This document shows positions 6,405 to 9,625 of a stretch of DNA of 9,625 bases, piece after piece. The translations under genes were made by a program, and so were the position numbers. The stretch is from Candidatus Omnitrophota bacterium. Its GTDB lineage: Bacteria; Omnitrophota; Gorgyraeia; Pluralincolimonadales; Pluralincolimonadaceae. The stretch lies in the NCBI GenBank assembly GCA_028715315.1, contig JAQUSA010000025.1:1-9625 (forward strand). The letters are read 5' to 3'. The notes under the pieces are model-generated. The model was not told the origin of the DNA. It was given only the letters and a program-made list of their open reading frames with translations, and searched no databases. Each line of letters begins with the position of its first letter. The first letter of the stretch is position 1.

Positions 6405-8053
6405 TGCCGGCCGGAGCGCTGGATGACAGCTTGCTGCTCAGCGTCAGCAAACCGGCCAGGTATACGGGAGGGGAGTGGAACAGCGTTGTGAAGCCGGCCG
6501 GAGCCGGCGTAACATGCAGGGTCGCGTTATGTTTCCCGGACACTTACGAGGTGGGCATGAGCCACCTCGGCCTCAAGATACTATATTCCCTGCTCAATGA
6601 CCGTCCGGATGTCGCGTGCGAACGCGCCTTCGCGCCGTGGCACGACATGGAGAAGGTCATGCGCGATAACGGCATCCCGCTCTTTGCCCTGGAATCGAAG
6701 GGCCCGGTCCGCGATTTCGACATCGTAGGTTTTTCCCTCCAGTATGAATTATCGTATACGAATATCCTGAATATGCTGGACCTTGCCGGAATACCGTTGT
6801 TCCGCAAGGACCGCAGCGGCACCGACCCGGTGATCATAGGCGGCGGCCCGTGCGCGTTCAACCCGGAACCGCTCGCAGATTTCTTTGATTGTTTCCTGAT
6901 AGGCGAAGGCGAGGAGGCCGTCCCGGAGATAGTGGACGCCGTGATCGACGGAAAGGGGAGGAAACTGGAACGGAACGATTTGCTTCGCTCGCTCGCCGCG
7001 ATAGAAGGCGTTTATGTGCCCGCGTTCCCAGGCAGCGTAAGGAAGCGTATCGTGGAGGACTTCGAGAACGCGTATTATCCCGTGAAGCCGGTAGTGCCCT
7101 ATATAGAGACGGTGCATGACAGGATACAGGTTGAGATCATGCGCGGATGCAGGAGGGCGTGCAACTTCTGCCAGGCATGCGCGATATACGGCCCTAACCG
7201 TTTCCGTTCCGCCGGCAGGATAATAAAATTGGCCGAGGAGATCTACAGGAATACCGGTTACGATGAGGTATCGCTGGTATCCCTCTCATCCGGAGACCAT
7301 CCGCAGATAATGGAGATAATCACGTCCCTTACCGGGGCTTTCAAGGAAAGGGCGGTCAGCGTATCCTTCCCGTCATTGAGGGTGGAGGAGATGACGAGCC
7401 GTTTCCCGGTCGAGCTTACATCCGGCAGGCATACCGGGCTTACGTTCGCCCCCGAGGTAGGCAGCGACAAGATGAGGAAGATCATTAACAAGAATATTCC
7501 GGTCGAGGCGCTGAAGGAATGCGCCTACCAGGCTTTCAAGAACAAGTGGCCCAATGTTAAGCTGTATTTCATGATAGGGCTTCCGCAGGAAGACGATTCC
7601 GACCTCGACGCGCTTGTCGGCCTGGCAAAGGAGATCTCGGAGGTCCGCAGGAGGGTCGACGGCAGGCCGGCCGACATAAACGTATCGGTATCGATATTCG
7701 TCCCGAAGCCGCATACGCGCTTTGAAAAGGAGCCTATGATACGTTTTGACGAGGCCCTCAGGAGGCAGCGCTATATCAGGGAAAAAGCCAGGGGCACGCG
7801 CATCAAATTCAGCTTCCATGACGCGGAGATGAGCTATATAGAGGCCGTATTTGCCAGGGGCGACAGGGCGCTTTCCGGGGCTATCCATTCCGCCTGGAAA
7901 AGAGGCGCGAAATTCGACAGCTGGAGGGAGCATTTTGACTTCCGGAGATGGCTGGACGCGTTCAATGACGCGTCAATCGACCCCGACTCTTATTCATTGA
8001 GGCAAAGGGGGTTAGAAGAAAAGATGCCTTGGAAATTCATCGAACTGCGATAA
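6404..8053 (+). CDS. B12-binding-type radical SAM protein (TIGR03960-like), function unknown
   Basis: A 549-residue protein with an N-terminal B12-binding-like domain and a radical SAM core. Seen directly: KPARYTGGEWNSVVK (16-30) and CFPDTYEVGMSHLGLKILYSLL (43-64, in two adjoining parts), both typical of the family I know as TIGR03960. GGGPCAFNPEPLADFFD (146-162) and IGEGEEAVPEI (166-176) complete the first domain, where I see no DxHxxG cobalamin-histidine motif. The radical SAM cluster is Cys249-x3-Cys253-x2-Cys256 within MRGCRRACNFCQAC, followed by EVGSDKMRKIINK and YFMIGLPQEDDSD. The C-terminal GDRALSGAIHSAWKRGAKFD block is also family-typical, but the protein ends soon after a PWKFIE motif, earlier than usual. 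Its substrate is unknown. The ATG lies behind an AGGAAGG site and overlaps the rodA stop (TAATG). In many bacteria this family sits beside shape genes and upstream of a DUF2344 gene and rng; here neither follows. Confidence 0.88.
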   Translation: MPAGALDDSLLLSVSKPARYTGGEWNSVVKPAGAGVTCRVALCFPDTYEVGMSHLGLKILYSLLNDRPDVACERAFAPWHDMEKVMRDNGIPLFALESKGPVRDFDIVGFSLQYELSYTNILNMLDLAGIPLFRKDRSGTDPVIIGGGPCAFNPEPLADFFDCFLIGEGEEAVPEIVDAVIDGKGRKLERNDLLRSLAAIEGVYVPAFPGSVRKRIVEDFENAYYPVKPVVPYIETVHDRIQVEIMRGCRRACNFCQACAIYGPNRFRSAGRIIKLAEEIYRNTGYDEVSLVSLSSGDHPQIMEIITSLTGAFKERAVSVSFPSLRVEEMTSRFPVELTSGRHTGLTFAPEVGSDKMRKIINKNIPVEALKECAYQAFKNKWPNVKLYFMIGLPQEDDSDLDALVGLAKEISEVRRRVDGRPADINVSVSIFVPKPHTRFEKEPMIRFDEALRRQRYIREKARGTRIKFSFHDAEMSYIEAVFARGDRALSGAIHSAWKRGAKFDSWREHFDFRRWLDAFNDASIDPDSYSLRQRGLEEKMPWKFIELR

Positions 8054-8059
8054 ATATGT

Positions 8060-8088
8060 TTGACACTTAATTACGTTAAGAGTATACT
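8060..8088 (+). promoter_or_regulatory. Near-consensus sigma-70 promoter of the GGDEF-domain gene
   Basis: A perfect -35 TTGACA (8060-8065) and a -10 TATACT (8083-8088, 5 of 6) are separated by exactly 17 bases, with transcription expected near 8095. It begins only 7 bases after the radical SAM stop codon and lies in the single AT-rich gap of this half of the window. It is the strongest promoter-like sequence in the window. The gene behind it is therefore probably transcribed separately from the shape operon, with some read-through possible as no terminator intervenes. Confidence 0.75.
8066..8080 (+). promoter_or_regulatory. Inverted repeat inside the promoter spacer, possible operator
   Basis: CTTAA-TTACG-TTAAG is a perfect 5-base inverted repeat placed between the -35 and -10 elements. 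A repressor bound here would block polymerase. It is short and AT-rich, so chance occurrence is quite possible, and no regulator gene is present in the window to pair with it. Confidence 0.25.
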
Positions 8089-8090
8089 TT

Positions 8091-8111
8091 TTAATCAATC
8101 CTTTGGATTAA
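8091..8111 (+). other. Small hairpin at the predicted 5' end of the GGDEF-gene transcript
   Basis: AATCC (8097-8101) and GGATT (8105-8109) can pair around a TTT loop; an alternative outer pairing joins TTAATC (8091-8096) with GATTAA (8106-8111). If transcription starts near 8095, this would be a 5'-terminal stem in the mRNA, of the kind that can slow decay. It is weak and AT-rich, and no poly-U tract follows, so it is not a terminator. Confidence 0.25.
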
Positions 8112-8120
8112 CCAAAAAGT

Positions 8121-8129
8121 GGAAGGGAG
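8121..8129 (+). promoter_or_regulatory. Shine-Dalgarno sequence deciding the GGDEF-gene start
   Basis: GGAAGGGAG ends directly against the ATG at 8130, too close for normal initiation, but lies 9 bases before the in-frame ATG at 8139. The downstream ATG is therefore the better start, giving a protein beginning MAGFIKK. Confidence 0.6.
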
Positions 8130-8138
8130 ATGATAGAG

Positions 8139-9575
8139 ATGGCCGGATTTATCAAGAAGCTGTCACTTGTTCCCGCAGGCCTTCGTTACAAACTTACCGT
8201 TGCCTTTTGCCTTATGTCCTTTATCCCGCTCGCGATCTGTGTTTATCTTTTCTTTAATTATATATTCCCGTTCCTAAATATCATAGGGGACCCCAACGTC
8301 GAGCTGAAAGACGTCTCGGCGGTACTGGTCATCACTATAGTCATCGCGCTGCTGGGGTTCAAGATCGTAAAGGATATCGTATCGCCCATCATCGATATGG
8401 CGATAAAGGCGAAGGACATCGCGAAGGGCGACCTGTCAGGCAATATAAACGTCAGGAGCGAGGACGAGATAGGCGAGCTCGGGTCGACCCTGAACGTGCT
8501 TACGCGCCGTATACGCGAGAACATGGACGAATTGAGGTCCTACGGGGAGAGGACCAAGGAGATAAACGTAGAGATAAGCAAGAAGGTCCTCGTGCTGTCG
8601 AGCCTCCTGCAGGTGAGCAGCCTGATGACACAGGGTTCCCCGCTCGATGAGACGACGAAGATAGTTGTAGACAAGATAGCCCAGCTTTCGGATGATTCGT
8701 CCGTCTTCCTGATGCTAAGCGAGGAGAAGGACATGCTTACGATGAAGGTAAGCCATGGGCTGAAAGACGAGCTCTCCTCTTTCAGGCTCAAGAGGGGGGT
8801 CGGCTACTTAGGGAAGCTGATGGCCGAGAACAAGACCGCCGTGGTGGACAGGCGCTCTAAATCATCGGCGGATATGGATGAGTTCCTGAAGGTCTTCGGC
8901 CTTAAGAACTGCGTTCTCTTCCCGGTCGTCGCGCACGGCATAGGTTTCGGGCTTCTCGGCTTCGGCAATCCCGCGACGGATTTTGAATATAAAGACGACG
9001 ACGTGGAACTCATAAAGCTTTTCGCGAAACAGATAGCGATCGCGGTCGAGAACGAACTTTTGACGAACAAGGCGAAGGAGCTCGCGATAAAGGACGAGCT
9101 TACAGGCCTCTACAACGAGAAGTTCATCCTTAACCGCCTCGAGGAGGAGATAAGGCGCGCTGTATTGTACCAGCGCCCCTGCTCTTTCCTGCTGTTCAAT
9201 ATCGATGACCTTAACCTGTACAGGGATATCAACGGCGAGCTCGCGTCCGAGGAGACGATCAAGAAGATAGGCAAGGTCATCGAATCCAATATCACCGAAG
9301 TCGACAGGGTCGGCAGGCTTACCGGCGACACATTTGCGGTCATATTGCCTGAGAAGAACAAGAAACAGGCCAATACCATAGCCGAGGCTCTGCGGCAGCG
9401 GGTGGAGGCGTTCGGCATATCGGGCGGCCAGGGCTATCCGAGGAATTTTGTGACGGTCAGCGGAGGGGTAAGCGAGAATCCGATCGACGGTGTTACGGCC
9501 GACGAGTTAATAAAGAAGGCCTCGGCCGCGCTCAACGATGCGAAATCGCGCGGGAAGAATCTGGTCAACTCATAA
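8139..9575 (+). CDS. Membrane HAMP-GAF protein with degenerate GGDEF domain
   Basis: A 478-residue protein from the ATG at 8139 (481 if ATG 8130 is used; residue numbers here count from 8130). Seen in order: a basic N-terminus; two membrane segments (about 22-45 and 62-79) joined by a loop of only about 16 residues; a HAMP domain (about 80-132) with the conserved SPI Pro and DEIGELGSTLN; a short coiled coil; a GAF-type domain (about 165-312); and a GGDEF-fold domain (about 315-478) opening with KDELTGLYNEKF. The signature GGDEF reads TGDTF (398-402). The expected first metal Asp is Asn357, the guanine-contacting Asn and Asp positions are Arg365 and Glu374, and the inhibitory-site Arg is Thr389. 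It is therefore probably not a working diguanylate cyclase and may bind a nucleotide or act as a scaffold. Input is likely cytoplasmic, through GAF. It has its own strong promoter. Confidence 0.88.
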   Translation: MAGFIKKLSLVPAGLRYKLTVAFCLMSFIPLAICVYLFFNYIFPFLNIIGDPNVELKDVSAVLVITIVIALLGFKIVKDIVSPIIDMAIKAKDIAKGDLSGNINVRSEDEIGELGSTLNVLTRRIRENMDELRSYGERTKEINVEISKKVLVLSSLLQVSSLMTQGSPLDETTKIVVDKIAQLSDDSSVFLMLSEEKDMLTMKVSHGLKDELSSFRLKRGVGYLGKLMAENKTAVVDRRSKSSADMDEFLKVFGLKNCVLFPVVAHGIGFGLLGFGNPATDFEYKDDDVELIKLFAKQIAIAVENELLTNKAKELAIKDELTGLYNEKFILNRLEEEIRRAVLYQRPCSFLLFNIDDLNLYRDINGELASEETIKKIGKVIESNITEVDRVGRLTGDTFAVILPEKNKKQANTIAEALRQRVEAFGISGGQGYPRNFVTVSGGVSENPIDGVTADELIKKASAALNDAKSRGKNLVNS

Positions 9576-9580
9576 TCTTA

Positions 9581-9587
9581 AGGAGGG
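9581..9587 (+). promoter_or_regulatory. Ribosome-binding site of the gene starting at 9591
   Basis: AGGAGGG lies 3 bases before the ATG at 9591. It supports a real gene start there, 15 bases after the preceding stop, so the two genes are likely co-transcribed. Confidence 0.7.
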
Positions 9588-9590
9588 CCG

Positions 9591-9625
9591 ATGGTAAACG
9601 TCCAGATAGAGACACTGCTGAAACT
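9591..9625 (+). CDS. Start of a further gene, cut by the window end
   Basis: Only eleven codons are visible (MVNVQIETLLK, plus two bases of the next). The strong Shine-Dalgarno and the short 15-base gap after the previous stop make this a convincing gene start in the same transcription unit. The short sequence recalls the beginning of PilT-type twitching-motility ATPases, which often open with a hydrophobic LLKxMVE-like helix, but eleven residues cannot establish this and the identity should be treated as unknown. Confidence 0.6.
   Translation, partial: MVNVQIETLLK

Noticed and set aside
6406..6504. Direct repeat GCCGGCCGGAGC at 6406-6417 and 6493-6504
   Set aside because: Both copies encode the tetrapeptide PAGA in the same frame near the start of the radical SAM protein. 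Two 12-base GC-rich copies are explained by coding sequence and show no mobile-element features.
8066..8096. Possible rho-independent terminator after the radical SAM gene
   Set aside because: The stem CTTAA/TTAAG is only five bases and almost all A-T, and the following T run is interrupted and overlaps the -10 element. It fits a promoter dyad better than a terminator.
8060..8257. 65-residue plus-strand frame covering the second promoter
   Set aside because: It starts within the -35 region, has no ribosome site, and runs into the well-supported signalling gene in another frame.
1..9625. tRNA or rRNA genes, CRISPR arrays, insertion sequences or phage remnants
   Set aside because: None was seen on reading either strand. 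Non-coding gaps are all under about 90 bases and are explained by promoters and ribosome sites.

Overview
The window is an ordinary-looking bacterial chromosomal segment with every gene on the + strand. Most of it is a cell-wall elongation (rod-shape) operon. Coding density is very high, neighbouring genes abut or overlap by a few bases, and ATA (Ile) and AGG (Arg) codons are frequent throughout. Together with the gene set (mreBCD, mrdA, rodA, a lipoprotein, a HAMP-GAF-GGDEF protein), this suggests a Gram-negative rod from a lineage outside the well-studied Proteobacteria. Candidate phyla such as Omnitrophota, or a deltaproteobacterial-type lineage, would fit, but this is a weak inference from style and gene order and no marker gene is present.

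Layout: 1-485 is the 3' end of aroA (EPSP synthase, shikimate pathway). It is followed directly by a small predicted lipoprotein (504-1112) of an uncharacterised secreted family. A good sigma-70-type promoter (1132-1160) then opens the shape operon: mreB (1184-2263), mreC (2269-3048), mreD (3045-3575), mrdA/PBP2 (3583-5307), rodA (5304-6404) and a B12-binding-type radical SAM protein (6404-8053). The mreC/mreD and mrdA/rodA pairs share ATGA stop/start overlaps and rodA/radical SAM share TAATG, so translational coupling is likely. A second, nearly perfect promoter (8060-8088) drives a membrane HAMP-GAF-GGDEF protein (8139-9575) whose cyclase motif is degenerate. A further gene begins at 9591 and runs off the window.

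Functionally, MreB filaments, MreC and MreD position and activate the PBP2 transpeptidase and RodA glycosyltransferase, which build lateral-wall peptidoglycan. The radical SAM protein is a known genomic neighbour of such clusters in many bacteria, but its reaction is unknown. The last full gene looks like a nucleotide-signalling or scaffold protein with its own promoter rather than a shape gene.

I saw no RNA genes, mobile elements, CRISPR arrays or long repeats, and no convincing intrinsic terminator. No non-coding stretch exceeds 300 bases. I did not find a clearly new multi-gene system. The points most worth checking are the degenerate GGDEF domain, the shortened radical SAM protein, the probable Cys-rich zinc site in PBP2 and the dyad inside the second promoter.
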